Source of the DNA: Tamarix chinensis
Lineage: Eukaryota > Streptophyta > Magnoliopsida > Caryophyllales > Tamaricaceae
DNA: 64,000 nucleotides
Assembly (NCBI GenBank): GCA_030549775.1
Contig: CM060174.1
Coordinates: 91,900,132 to 91,964,131 of the forward strand
Direction of reading: 5' to 3'
The notes under the pieces were generated by a model that saw only the letters and a program-made list of their open reading frames with translations, did no database searches and was not told the origin of the DNA. Position numbers and translations under genes: made by a program. Every line of letters begins with the position of its first letter. The first letter of the stretch is position 1. Shown piece after piece: positions 1-11,105 of the stretch.

Positions 1-2332
1 CAATCTTACACAATAGTTACTTCCATTTTTAATTAATTACTTGAGGGGGATACAATAATAAAGTAGAGGCATAAAAGTACATTGGCCATACCTAACCATT
101 CAATCCAAATGCATAATAACACTCTAGTCATACTGGTATATAAGAAAACATAGTACCCTCCACACCTAGGACACCTAATCATTAAATATCGATACCCCTA
201 TAGGGCACATAAGTCATCTATACAGTAGACTCTCTTACTAGGGCACAACGACATACTAGAAATCCAAAAAAATCGAGGGCTTCTACCTCATCTCTAGGAT
301 AGCTATCCCCAGAGAGAAACCATTCCTGAACTCTAGGTCTTCTAATTTAAGTAAAGTACATTATAGGGTGATCACATATTTCATACATAACACAACTATT
401 CCCATTCCATACTTAAACCATACTTCTTTATTTCCAATTATTAAGGTTAACCCTAAGGTCATCAGTCTATGTTAAAGTCGAATTCAATACTAAGACTATC
501 TTGTGTTCACTTATTCACAATATATGTTTTTGGTCGAAAATGACCAAAATCCCCTCAAAACCTTAATTTCATCATTATTATCGTAATTTTGTACCAAAAG
601 TTATTATTATGAAGATTTGTCATAAAAAGACTAAAATACAATGATTTATAATATTTTAGTATGTAGGTAATTCTTTTTTATTTAGCAATTGATTATATTT
701 TTCACTTTTCATATATTTAGTAAGTTATGTTCACAAATCTCAATCATGCATTTCTAATGTGACATATATTCCATGCAACACCAACGTACATATCTATAGC
801 ATGATATGATATTTACTAGGCGATATACGTCATGGTGCATATAAGGAAACATTTATAATCCTAGAACATGTGAATGTTAATTATTGTATTCTAACCTAAT
901 CATTTGTGCATGCTTTTATGCTTTTGCATCAACCCTATCTACCATGAAAAGTTAATCATGGTACACCATAGTCTTGAGAAAATAAAATCCCTCACAAAAT
1001 CCTATACATGCATACGTTAATCATTCAACAAAATACACATGAGTATATCTTCTATTAAATAACATGTTGGATACATGCTAATTATTTAATATCATACTTT
1101 CATGTTTCACACCTATTCATCATGCTTTCATACATAATGTAAAACTTACACGTATAATATATATATATCATTTTAAAACTCGTGCATAAATAATACCCTA
1201 AATACATAACGAATTTTATGTGTCGCCACATGATTTCACATTTTAGTAGAAGGGTACGACTACCTCTTATCCATGAAAAAAGAATAAAATAGAATCCACC
1301 CAACTAGTTTGCACTCAACCTCTTTAAAATTGAGGATGAAGGAAGCTAGAAACAACAACACAAAAGTCATGTAACGAAGGAGGAGGGGTATCAACATATG
1401 TTATCGTTGCAAGTGGGTGAACAACGATGGTTTTAGGTATAGTAATGGGAGGCTACGGTAATTTTGGGTGTAGCAAGGGGAGAGGTTGTTGCAGTGTTGG
1501 GTGTAGCCTAGGGGGAGGCTGTGATGGTTTTAAGTGTAGCCTAGTGGGAGGTTGTGACGGTTTTGGGTATAGTCTAGGGTGAGGTTGCGACAGTGTTGGA
1601 TGTAGCCTAAGGGAAGGATACATTGATTTTGGGTGTAGCTTAGGGGGTGTATGCGGTAGTTTTGGGTGAATCCAAAGGGGTGGAATGGAGGGGAAAACTG
1701 TAGCTAGGAGGAGGGTTATGGAGGTGTTGAGTGTTGCTAGGTTGTGATGGTTTTGGGTGTGTTTGGTGACGGAGAGAAGGACGGAGAGCGAGGGAAGAAG
1801 GTTGCATTTGTTGGTGCTACGTTTTGACAGAAAAAATGGATGGAGGAAGGGAGGTTAGTTGGGGAATTTAATGTGTCTTATATATATACATAGGCACGTA
1901 GAGGGGTGGAAGTAAGGCGTGATCAGGTAAAGATTTCAACCCTAACCCATAAGATTAGGAGGTGGAGATGGGAAAAGATAGGGGTAGGGGTGGGTAATAG
2001 TGCATGGCAGGGCATGTCTCATGCAAGAGGAGAGGGAGAAGAAAGAAAAAGAGAGGGCTAATAAGTGAAAGAAAAAAAAAGGGAAAGAAAAGGGGAAGGA
2101 TAAAAGGAGAAAGAAATTCTATAAATTTGAAATTAGATTTAGGTTAAAATAATTTAGGTTATGATATTAGCTAGGATTAAATTTAATATCCCAATTTCCA
2201 TCTCAAATTAATGTGTTGCAATAATACACAAAATAATAATACTTTTAATATAAAACCTCCTAAAATAATTATTATAACTTGCCACATAAAATTACTAGTT
2301 TATAATTAAGGTTCCTAAAATGAGGTATTACA
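1..2332 (-). repeat. M1: long LTR-like repeat, truncated by the window edge
   Basis: The right end reads TGAGGTATTACA, which matches the outer ends of the other family M copies (M2, M3, M5, M6). Several internal stretches match M7 in reverse complement. Positions 270-350 match about 61830-61890. The stretch near 1680-1760 matches about 60440-60510, including the run CCAAACACACCCAAAACCA. Bases 540-570 match about 61610-61640. A TATA-like run at 1870-1886 on the minus strand precedes a C/T-rich leader, as in M2 and M7. No protein-coding frame of note is present. I read it as an LTR or solo LTR of a gypsy-type element whose far end lies outside the window. An insertion duplication cannot be tested because only one end is visible. 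Confidence 0.6.
1435..1680 (-). repeat. 33-bp minisatellite inside M1
   Basis: Unit starts of the type GTGTAGCCTAGGGGGAGG fall at about 1435, 1468, 1501, 1534, 1567, 1600, 1633 and 1666, so the spacing stays at 33 bp. The units differ by substitutions and show no visible indels. Read on the minus strand, one frame stays open across most of the array (about 1680 down to 1456) and gives a proline-rich 11-residue unit of the type RLHPxxSQPPP. The frame ends at a TAG in the first unit and has no clear start codon, so it is listed as a repeat and not as a gene. Confidence 0.8.
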
Positions 2333-2549
2333 CCAAATTAATAAACTATTTATTACAAGCATAAAATCTAAGTTAAAGAGAACCAAACCAAACCCAACAA
2401 CGATGGCGAATGGCTGAAGGTGATAGTGCAGCAAAGGTGGAGGTGTAGTGGCTGTGGAGGTAAGAATTAAAAACTATATAAAAATAATAATGATACACTA
2501 AAATTTAACAACAATATAACAAATATAAATCAAGAAAACACACAAAAAT
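2333..2549. other. Spacer between M1 and M2
   Basis: About 217 bp of AT-rich DNA with a short GC-richer patch near 2400-2460. It holds no gene. Its right edge, AAAAT at 2545-2549, is the left copy of the M2 target-site duplication, so this stretch and the DNA after 7323 were contiguous before M2 inserted. Confidence 0.5.
2545..2549. repeat. Target-site duplication, left copy (M2)
   Basis: AAAAT directly precedes the TGTAACACC terminus of M2. The identical word follows the CA terminus at 7324-7328. A 5-bp duplication is the usual size for LTR-retrotransposon integration. Confidence 0.75.
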
Positions 2550-3226
2550 TGTAACACCCCCAAATTTACTACTGAAAAATTTTGTTTACTTTTAAAGGAG
2601 TTTAGCGGAAGCAAGCAAATAAAACTGTAAATCCAGGGGTATTACCGCCACACTCAGTACCAGATCGATTCACGCCCACCGATCCGATACTAAGTGCTAA
2701 GGCTAAAAAGAATAGAACCAAAACAAATCATTAGTAAAGCATAAGTGTTAAGGAAATCAGAGTGTGAAAGTCTAGAGTTACATTTTGAAATACAATTTAA
2801 AAGTTCCAAATGTCAGAGGAATTGAAATAACGGAATGATAAAGTACGATAATGTAAAGAAACAAGATAGGGGAGACACTCCGGCCACGTCACTCTCGGCC
2901 CCCAAGCTAGATCCAGACTCAATTCTCAGTCCTGAAAATGCCACAAATATCGTCCCCTACCTGCAAAACTCAACGGGTTCCTCTGCTCGTGGGAATGAGC
3001 AGCACCCATGAAACGGGTGATCAGTACGCTACGTACTGAGTAAGGGAACAACGCACTAAGGCCCACATACACAGAAATACATGAACAAACAGGCATAGCG
3101 TGTGAAGAATAAATAATAACACAGATGAACAATGCTGGTCACGAATCAGATAACTTTCTCATTAGGTCTCAGATAATTATAATGATACCGTCATAACCTT
3201 TATCGATCCATGTGAGCGCGGGAGCC

Positions 3227-3550
3227 CCACTATTATAGCCGGTGGAACGGTCGCGAGGGCTATGCCATGCCACTATTATAGCCGGTGGAACGGTCGCGAG
3301 GGTAATATACCCTGCCACTATTATTTGCCGGTGGACCGGTCTGGCCCCGACTCACAAGGTATTCCACTGTAAATATTGGTATCTTTCCATGTCTTATCAC
3401 TTTTAGGTTTGGTTTGTTGAGCACGAAATCCCCCACTATTATAGCCGGTGGAACGGTCGTGAGGGCCCATGCCCTGCCACTATTATAGCTGGTGGAACGG
3501 TCGCGAGGGTAAGATACCCTGCCACTATTATAGCCGGTGGACCGGTCTGG
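3227..3550. repeat. Two triplets of a 43-45-bp GC-richer repeat in M2
   Basis: Six units of the type CCACTATTATAGCCGGTGGA, each followed by (A/C)CGGTC, lie in two blocks of three (3227-about 3345 and about 3433-3550), separated by about 90 bp. The third unit of each block carries the same variant, ACCGGTCTGG in place of AACGGTCGCGAGG. The block of three therefore seems to have been duplicated as a whole. CCGGTGGA(A/C)CGG forms imperfect inverted arms. Degenerate relatives occur in M3 near 21880-22270. Confidence 0.85.
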
Positions 3551-4914
3551 GTTCGGCTCAACATCTTTCTCTGTAAGTAGTTAGTTTTTTAACGTATCTT
3601 ATTCGAGGGCATCTCACCTTTGTCATGCATGGCCAGGGACCTCAACACATCACATAAAAACTGATGACATATTCGTACTATCACATAGTAATGAGGACAC
3701 AAGCACACTTCTTGATTCCAAGCCACGTTACACATGGAACAGATAAGATAATGGCGTTTAAAACACGACACATAACTCATATAGAACATCCACGGCACGT
3801 AGGATACATGTCACACATTCAGCCTTAGCTATATCCTTACTCGGTTTAGGTTACCGAGCTATCTCCCGCGCTTATATTAGGCCACTAAACACCCTTTATA
3901 ATTATCATACTTAACACCTTTCTCGCATTGGAAACCCAAATCATGACCCTCAGACTCAACTCTCCCTCATACCTCACCCCTCCTTGTTTATTCTTATTAT
4001 TTTCTTTTTCTTTTTCCACCTTCTCAAATTAGGGTTTCTTTCCCAGACTCTAGGTACCCTTATATGACCCTACGTACTATTTTTCACCTCGAGCCTCCAG
4101 ACTCCCAAATAGACCTTCCATTAGTCTCCCCACGTCCCAAAGTAACTTTTTATACGTAAGGTTCGCCCCCATGCGGACCTTAACCTCCCCATTCAAACCC
4201 TATCATTTCCACCATGCCAACTCTATCATTCCCATGCAAACCCTAGTTTCTCCCATGTAACCTTAGTTTCTCCCACTCTTCTATTTTATTTAATTCCCCC
4301 TTTTCTCGTCCATTTACGGATCATAGACTGCCTAGGTCATTCTTACCTGCGTTATCCAACGTACTTCCCTTTGGTTATCTTAATCTCTCATTTTTCTCTT
4401 TCATGCCCCCATTCCACAACACCTCATCAAATAACCTAGCATGCATGTCCTAGGGGTCATATCACATCACATCATAGTTGCATCATTTCCATATTAGCAC
4501 GTACAGACAAGAGCATGAAAACATACCTCGATTCCACGCTGCGCTACACAGTAAAACAGATAACGTATAGAATACAACATATAAACAGCACAAAGCATGC
4601 AAGACAAGTAAAACATGCAATACACACAGGTGGCCTTAGTTACGTCCTTACCTAAATCAGCGCCGGGCTTGGAGCACGCTCCTACGCCTCCTGGGGGCTT
4701 TGACCCGGTTCACCTATAAGAGGGAATTACTAGGGTTAATCTCCCTCTATCGGAATTACCAAAATTCCTATCTTACCCCTATCATGGCCTAATACTAAGG
4801 CTAATATTAATAATAGCAGTTTATAATTAGAAGGGTAGGGTTATTGTCATTCTCAAGGTAGTTAAGCAAATTACCACTAATTAAAGTAAGCCTTAGTAAA
4901 ATCCATAGTAGTAA

Positions 4915-5195
4915 AGTAAGGGTTTTAGTAATAATAATAATAATAAGAACATTAATAATAAGATTACTAATAATGATAATAATAATGGTTATAATGATAA
5001 TAATAATTGAAAACATAGTAGTAGCAGTAATAATAATATTAATGATAATAATAATAACAACAACAACAATGATTACGGTGATAATGATAATATTAATAAT
5101 ACAAATAATGATAAGTATACTAACAATAATAATAGAGGCAATAACAATGATAGTAATAGTTAAAATAAGAAACATAATGATACCAATACTAATAC

Positions 5196-5228
<33 letters not shown>

Positions 5229-5349
5229 TAATAATTGCAATACTAATCATAATAAGAATACTAAAGTAATATATTAAATAATAATGATAATAAGGATAGT
5301 AATGATGGTAATAATAATTAAAGTAATAAATATGGTAAATATAGTGGTA

Positions 5350-5404
<55 letters not shown>

Positions 5405-5769
5405 AATAATACTAAGAGTAAGAAAAATAATAATAATAATAATAACTACCATAACCATATTAATAACAATAACGATAATGATAGTAATAATAATAGTAAT
5501 AATACTAATAATAGTAAGAGTACTAAAATAATAATGATAATAGAGACCATAGTCGTAGTAATAATAATAGTAACGATGACGATAATAATAATAATAGAAA
5601 TAATAATAGTAGTGATAATAGTAATATTAATAATAATAATAATAATGATAATAATGATAGTAGTGGAAATAATAATAATAATAATGTAATAATAATATTG
5701 ATAAGGATAACAACAATAATAATAGTAGTAGTATTGGTAGTAATGATAATGATGATAATCATAAGGAGG

Positions 5770-5811
<42 letters not shown>

Positions 5812-5870
5812 GGAATAATCATAATAATGATAATAATAATCATAATAATACTAATAATAATAGTTAACAA
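4915..5870. repeat. About 950-bp AAT/ATT-rich imperfect microsatellite in M2
   Basis: The region is almost wholly AAT, AGT, GAT and AAC trinucleotides in imperfect runs, with purer (AAT)n blocks at about 5345-5395 and 5770-5812. Open frames here translate to poly-Ile/Met/Leu strings on both strands and are artefacts of the repeat. The bias is strand-asymmetric: purine-rich AAT on the plus strand throughout. Confidence 0.9.
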
Positions 5871-6364
5871 TATTAGAATTATTAAAATTTCATTGGTCAG
5901 GGTTTAGGGTCCAGGGAGGTGGAAGGCAACCTGGTGGTGTGGTGGTGCCGGCGGCGGCGGCGGAAGGAAGGAAGAAATGGAAGAGGTGGACGTGGAGGCT
6001 AGGGGAGAGAGAAGTAGGGGAAAATGGAGGTGTAGGGTGGTAGGGTAGGATCCCCTGGTTGTTTTGGGGGGTAGAGGAGGTGTTGTAGGTGGCGGTACGG
6101 GCGGCGCTGGCGGCGCGAAGGTGGCGTGAGGGGGTCGAATAGGCTGATCGGGGAGACAGTTTCGCACGGCCGAGGCGGCTCGTGCGGAGTAAGGCAGGGC
6201 AAGCTGGTGGTTGGGTTGCGTAGAGGGCGGTGTAGGGAGAATTTTGGTGGTTGGGTCGGGCGGTAAGGGCGGCCGAAGACGGAGGAAGGGCTGACTGAAA
6301 TGGAGGTGGCGCAGACGGGGTTTTCTGGGTTCCAAATTTCGAACCCGATTATGGAAGCTCCTGG

Positions 6365-6378
6365 GGTTATTTATAGGC
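6365..6378 (-). promoter_or_regulatory. Putative TATA box of the M2 LTR
   Basis: The minus strand reads CCTATAAATAACCCC, about 950 bp inside the 5' end of the element in its inferred orientation. It is followed by a C/T-rich leader on the same strand. M7 has an equivalent CTATATAAATACCCT at 59980-59995 with the same type of leader after it. Transcription is not shown. Confidence 0.45.
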
Positions 6379-7323
6379 TAATCGGGGGGTTAAAACGACA
6401 AAGGAAGGTGGGAGAGTAGGGGGGCAAGGGGTATGGTGCTCCGGCCGGCGAGGATGGGTCGGCGCAGGCCTACGGGGTAGGCCATGTTTGTCGGGAAAGG
6501 GAAATGGTGCGGGCAGGGGAAGGAATGGCCGAATGAGACAAGTTGACAGGGGGAGATGACGGGAAGGAGAGGAGGAGAACGAGGGTCAAATCCGGCGCCG
6601 ATCTGGGAGTTACAGGTGTGTCGGGGAAGAAGACGATGCAGAGGGGGAAGGAAGAAGAAGAAGGCTGGATCGGCGGTCCAGCAGAAAAGAAAAGAAAGAA
6701 AGAATAAGGGGGCGGCCGAGCCGGCCGGGAGAAAGGGAAGGAGGGGCGCGGGAGAGAGACGGGCCGCGAGGGGGGAAAGGCGCTGGGCCTGGTAGGCCGG
6801 CCCAGGCCGGGAAAAATAAGGAAGAGGAGGGGGAAGAAAGAAAAAGGAAAAAGGAGGGAGAAAAAGGAAAAAGGAAAAAGAAGGAAAATTAGTGGTTGGC
6901 TTAATTAGTATAATTTGGGTAATTTAGGGTATTTAATAAAATATAATTATCAAAACAATAATTAAATTCTATTTTTAGGTTAATTTAGGGATTTTTGGAA
7001 GAATTTTCTTAAATTCCATTTTAATTAACAAAACACTTTAATTTTCTCTAATTAAATTATTTATGAATTTTATATTAATTTGAAACTATTTTATTCTTCT
7101 TAATTTAAATAAATTAATTTATTTAATTAATTTCTAAAATAGAATCCTTAATTAGCTTAAAATACCACAATTCCTCCTATTTAAAACACTTTTAAATTTC
7201 TTTTTGGTTTACCCTAATTAACTTCCTCTTATTTTAATAAAAGTAAATTATTTTGGTTAAACTCCCACATAAAAATCTTATTTAATAATAGATAATCGAA
7301 ATTAGGATTTTTGGGGCATTTCA

Positions 7324-7328
7324 AAAAT
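7324..7328. repeat. Target-site duplication, right copy (M2)
   Basis: AAAAT directly follows the last CA of M2 and matches 2545-2549 exactly. The region is AT-rich, so some chance of coincidence remains, but both copies abut the predicted termini precisely. Confidence 0.75.
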
Positions 7329-8332
7329 ACTTACCTAATACTGGAGGGAAGAGAGAAATAGAGAATGAGAGAAAAAAGAAAGAAGTGTGGTGGAAAAATG
7401 ATGGGTTCTATGGTTTTTTATTCTAGGTTTTTGGATGATAGATGTATTCCAAAACAATTAAAAATAAGGTGACACATTAAAGGTAAAAAAAATGTCACAC
7501 ACATGATTATTTTGAATGAGGTATGGTCTAAATTTTTCTTAGGTTCACTAAATACAAACTTTAGCAACAATTTTCCTACTTTTTGCAATGACACTAGAGA
7601 CTTTTCTGGAATGATCTGGTCATCATGGAAAAAAAAACTCTCTCAAATAGATAAAATTTAGGGAAGGCTTATTATTGATTTTTTACACACTACAATGTCG
7701 TTTGAAAAAACTATTTCATACAACATATGTTCCTCCTATTTTTCATTTGAAAATTTTCTTATTTTGAATGACAGATTGTCTAAATTTTCTTTTCATTTTT
7801 TTTCTTGTGGTAGATTCTCATTATATATTTCCCTTTTATATATTGTTGGAGATAGGTCATTTGTAGATCTACTTATGAGACCTAATATCTTGTATATTTC
7901 AATTTTATATGTGTATAATCAACAATTTTACTACTAATAATGAAAGAGGAAGATTACGAGGAAGTAGTAATGCATTACATATTATTATTTTTTTCTTAGT
8001 AAGAGTTTTACATCTGTTTTAGTCAAATGTTGAATATATGTATGAGTGTGGGCACGCACATGCATGCGTGCATTTAAGCAATAGTGTTTGTCATAAATTT
8101 TAAGTTTAATAGCGTGGCTTCTATTTCAATTATTTAGGTGTATATAGATGACAATTTGCACCATGTTACTAGTAGCACCATGTTTGATGCTACTATAGCT
8201 TTACTTTAAATTATCTTTAACTCATGTTATTAAAAAATAAAATAAAAGGATTATATCAAAATTTATCTCACATTTTCTCTATAAATAGAAGCTCATGTGT
8301 ATATATATATATATATATTAGATTCAAAAATA
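7329..8332. other. AT-rich stretch, no gene seen
   Basis: After the M2 target duplication there is a GA-rich patch (7345-7395) and then AT-rich DNA. No reading frame resembles a known protein. Single-nucleotide runs and a (TA)n tract (about 8300-8318) are the only structure noted. Confidence 0.5.
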
Positions 8333-8735
8333 AAAACACACATATTCCATAATATAAAGACACGTCTTATAACTATATATAATACATATCTTCTAGATAT
8401 AAAAACACATTATTTATATATAAAACAATAAGAGACAAATGCATATGTTGTAAATACACATCTTATTAGAAAAAAATACACATCTTATAATTATAAATAC
8501 AAATCTTATATCAACAAATTCACATCTCATAGAGATGAAATGCACATCATATAATAGTGAATACATATCTTTTATTAACAAATGCACATTTTATAATGCT
8601 ATTATTTATAAAGTAATAAGGGAGAAATACACATGTTATAAATACACATTTTATTAAAAATAATACATATCTTTATAATACACACATCTTAAAGTTGTAA
8701 ATACACATTTTATAGTGGTAAATACACATGTTTCA
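8333..8735. repeat. Degenerate array based on AAATACACATCTTATAA
   Basis: The words ATACACAT, AATGCACAT or ACACATCTTATA recur about every 20-45 bp (for example near 8450, 8480, 8545, 8582, 8627, 8643, 8698 and 8726). The spacing is irregular and the copies have diverged. It is an old minisatellite or the subterminal repeat zone of a transposon. No flanking inverted termini were found. Confidence 0.5.
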
Positions 8736-8850
8736 GTAGTCATAAGCATGAAGCACCGTGTAATTAGTAGTAAGATGTAACGATTGGTATAATAAATGCT
8801 ATATTATTTTTGTTCATTAACTTAACTTTGTAATTCTAGTGGTTGATATG

Positions 8851-9671
8851 TGTTGGGACAAACCCTACTCTATCTTGCATCAGGAAGAGCTAGATCTTAT
8901 CTATAAGATAATAGAATATACAACTTTAGTGTTATGATATTTGGATATGTTTGTATAACCTATAGGAATCCTTATATATACAATTCAGGAACCCTAAAAC
9001 TAGAACATTAAGAACAATATAATAGTATAAACCAAATTATGGATGTCAAAACGTGATACTTTTATTACTATTCTCTCAAGTAATTATAAATAATCAAGAA
9101 ACGCTCAAACTTATATATATATATATATATATTATCTCTCTCAAAAATCCAATAACACAATTCATAATTTCCTACATGAATAATATTACTCCACTCTCAC
9201 TTAAGATATTCCATATCTAACTGTAGATCTAAACCATAAGAGATTCCCACTAGAAAATTCCTAGATCTAGATGTGCTCACACAAAACCCCCATAATCCTA
9301 TATAATAGAAGCCCTTTATATGGATTAATAAGATCCTAGAACCAACAAAACATAAAAGACCCAAGTTGAACCAACCTCACTTAAAGATATAGAGAAACAA
9401 CAGTGGAAAAAATTCATCTCATGCGGAATCAGGGGCTCAACATGGACATGGCATGTGACACCCCTTAGTGTTGATCAATACAGTCGTGTCAGTCACCACG
9501 ACCACCCTATGTTGATGACCTTCCATTCTCACATTGACTTTGCTCATTGTCAATGTGAGTGCATCCTAGGACATTATCTACTTGTGTTGATCTTCAAATA
9601 ACCTCATTCTCTTCATTATCATCCATTCTAGGTCCTCTAAAGACACATGCACTTTTGCTTGAATCCTAACA
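8851..9671 (-). repeat. Candidate solo LTR, copia-like
   Basis: The segment starts TGTTGGGACAAACCC and ends GAATCCTAACA. The termini form an imperfect inverted repeat (TGTTGGGA versus TGTTAGGA) typical of copia LTRs. Flanking words are ATATG (8846-8850) and ATATA (9672-9676), a 4-of-5 match. The minus strand has a TATA-like CCATATAAAGGGC near 9320. No internal coding region is attached on either side, so a solo LTR is inferred. This copy is unrelated in sequence to family M. Confidence 0.55.
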
Positions 9672-10539
9672 ATATATCAATATTTTCTTTATATACAACA
9701 TAAATTGTATAGTTCATAATATGTTTAAATGAAGACATGCCAAAGAACCTTGAATTTAGATCCACTATATGTTATAATTCCAAGTTTTTTATTAAAAAAA
9801 TACCAAATAAGATTGAGTTCACACCTTTAGGCACGAGATTACTCTCTGTACAAAAAACTCTAGGTGGTGGGGGTGTCAAAATAGATATAATTATATTCGT
9901 ACCCACTTCACCTAAAACGGAAATTTGAAAAATAAATAAAATGTCAAATATATTTAAAACCATCATAGTCTAAGAATCACTTATACTAAATATAAAGTTG
10001 GTAAAAAATAATAAAATAATTGTTTACAATATACACAATATGTTCAAAATACAATACACCACACTCTTCGTATATAGTAATCCATAATCATATATCATAT
10101 GTGACATAATATTCTTTAAGTATAATGCACTAAAAAAGGTATAATAAATTAAACCAATTATTCATCTTTTAATGTCATCCTTTTTTAGTATAGGTATTTA
10201 ATCATTTCGTATAATTTGATTAAAAAATAGACTAAAAATTTCTCCAAATCATAAAATAGCAATTCATATAATATTTTTAGATATTAGGTATATATATATA
10301 TATATTTTTAAAATAGCTTTAAAAGATGCAAGACGATTTTTTTTCCTAGACCTTCGGAGAGTGTTTTAAAACCATTATTATTCATTTTAGATGATGCAAC
10401 AAAATTATTTCTTATAAGCTTTTAAAACTACCATTATTTTTTATCATAAATTATTATAGAAAGATTCGAATAATTAAATTAGTGTCAAAGTATATATATC
10501 CAAAAATGACTATACTTCTAAGTCCATAGCGTCCCTATA

Positions 10540-10578
<39 letters not shown>

Positions 10579-10600
10579 GATGATGATGATGATGATGATG

Positions 10601-10631
<31 letters not shown>

Positions 10632-11105
10632 GTAGTAGTAGTACTACTACTACTACTATTACTATTATTATATATTTTATTAACCATAATTAATACACTT
10701 ACAAAGAAAAAAATTATTCACTTTGCCTCGATAATATTTTTATTTTGATTTATTGGTTTGATAATTAAATATGTTAAGTTAAATTTATCTAAATATCTCA
10801 CCAAAACATCATTCATACAATATTAGTATATATATTCATTAGCTAGGAAACTAATATGAGAAATATATTAGTTGAACAAAAGAGTATAAAAATCTCAAAG
10901 ATCATACGGTTTGTCTACCATTCAAAGAGGTAAATTTAGAGGTATTGAGATAGAAACCTAGAGATATTTATTTTTTAGTATATACATGTAGCAAAATTTT
11001 AACTAAAAGTACACCACACTAAGCTTGCTCTCGTGACATTAAAAAAAACATGGTGTTTCTCATTGTGGCAAGAAAATCTAATAATAGTTGTGCCTATAGA
11101 TATAC
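9672..11105. other. AT-rich intergenic DNA, no gene seen
   Basis: No frame here resembles a known protein. The stretch holds short (TA)n tracts and the compound trinucleotide microsatellite at 10538-10672. A few TTATTATAGAAAG-type AT words recur but give no clear element boundary. Confidence 0.5.
10538..10672. repeat. Compound microsatellite (ATT)n(GAT)n(ATT)n(AGT)n(ACT)n
   Basis: Successive pure trinucleotide blocks change by one base from block to block. The AGT block meets an ACT block directly at about 10631-10657, so the junction is a perfect inverted repeat able to form a hairpin. It looks like stepwise interruption and re-expansion of a single ATT tract. Confidence 0.9.

Larger units (their letters stand above)
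2550..7323 (-). mobile_element. M2: complete 4.77-kb solo-LTR-like insertion
   Basis: The element begins TGTAACACCCCCAAATTTAC and ends GGGGCATTTCA, giving LTR-type TG...CA termini. It is flanked by perfect 5-bp duplications AAAAT at 2545-2549 and 7324-7328. No gag-pol region, second LTR, primer site or polypurine tract lies inside, so a solo LTR left by recombination between two long LTRs is the simplest reading. Orientation is inferred from a minus-strand TATA-like box near 6367-6376, followed on that strand by a pyrimidine-rich stretch (6340-5900), an AAT/ATT-rich expansion (5870-4915) and a 43-45-bp repeat block (3550-3227). The frames inside, including a Pro-rich one at 5904-6335 that starts with TTG, look compositional. 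A large non-autonomous element is the main alternative. Confidence 0.82.

Noticed and set aside
2926..3132. 68-codon frame with RFMGAAHSHEQRNPLSFAG, which looks protein-like
   Set aside because: It lies in a conserved stretch of the M2 LTR-like element and is short; conservation of the DNA in the LTR explains the non-random look.
3218..3556. CRISPR-like array (six spaced repeats)
   Set aside because: The spacers are parts of the 43-45-bp unit, not unique sequence; the context is a plant LTR-like repeat and no cas genes exist.
4807..5907. Open frames of 69-147 codons rich in Ile, Met and Leu on both strands
   Set aside because: They translate AAT/ATT microsatellite DNA; the frames exist only because the repeat lacks stops in some registers.
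5904..6335. 143-codon proline-rich frame
   Set aside because: It opens with TTG, lies in the GC/CT-rich leader of M2, and the equivalent regions in M3 and M7 do not keep the protein sequence.
6556..6795. 79-codon Arg/Gly-rich frame
   Set aside because: It is a compositional product of the GC/GA-rich part of M2, on the strand opposite to the element's orientation.
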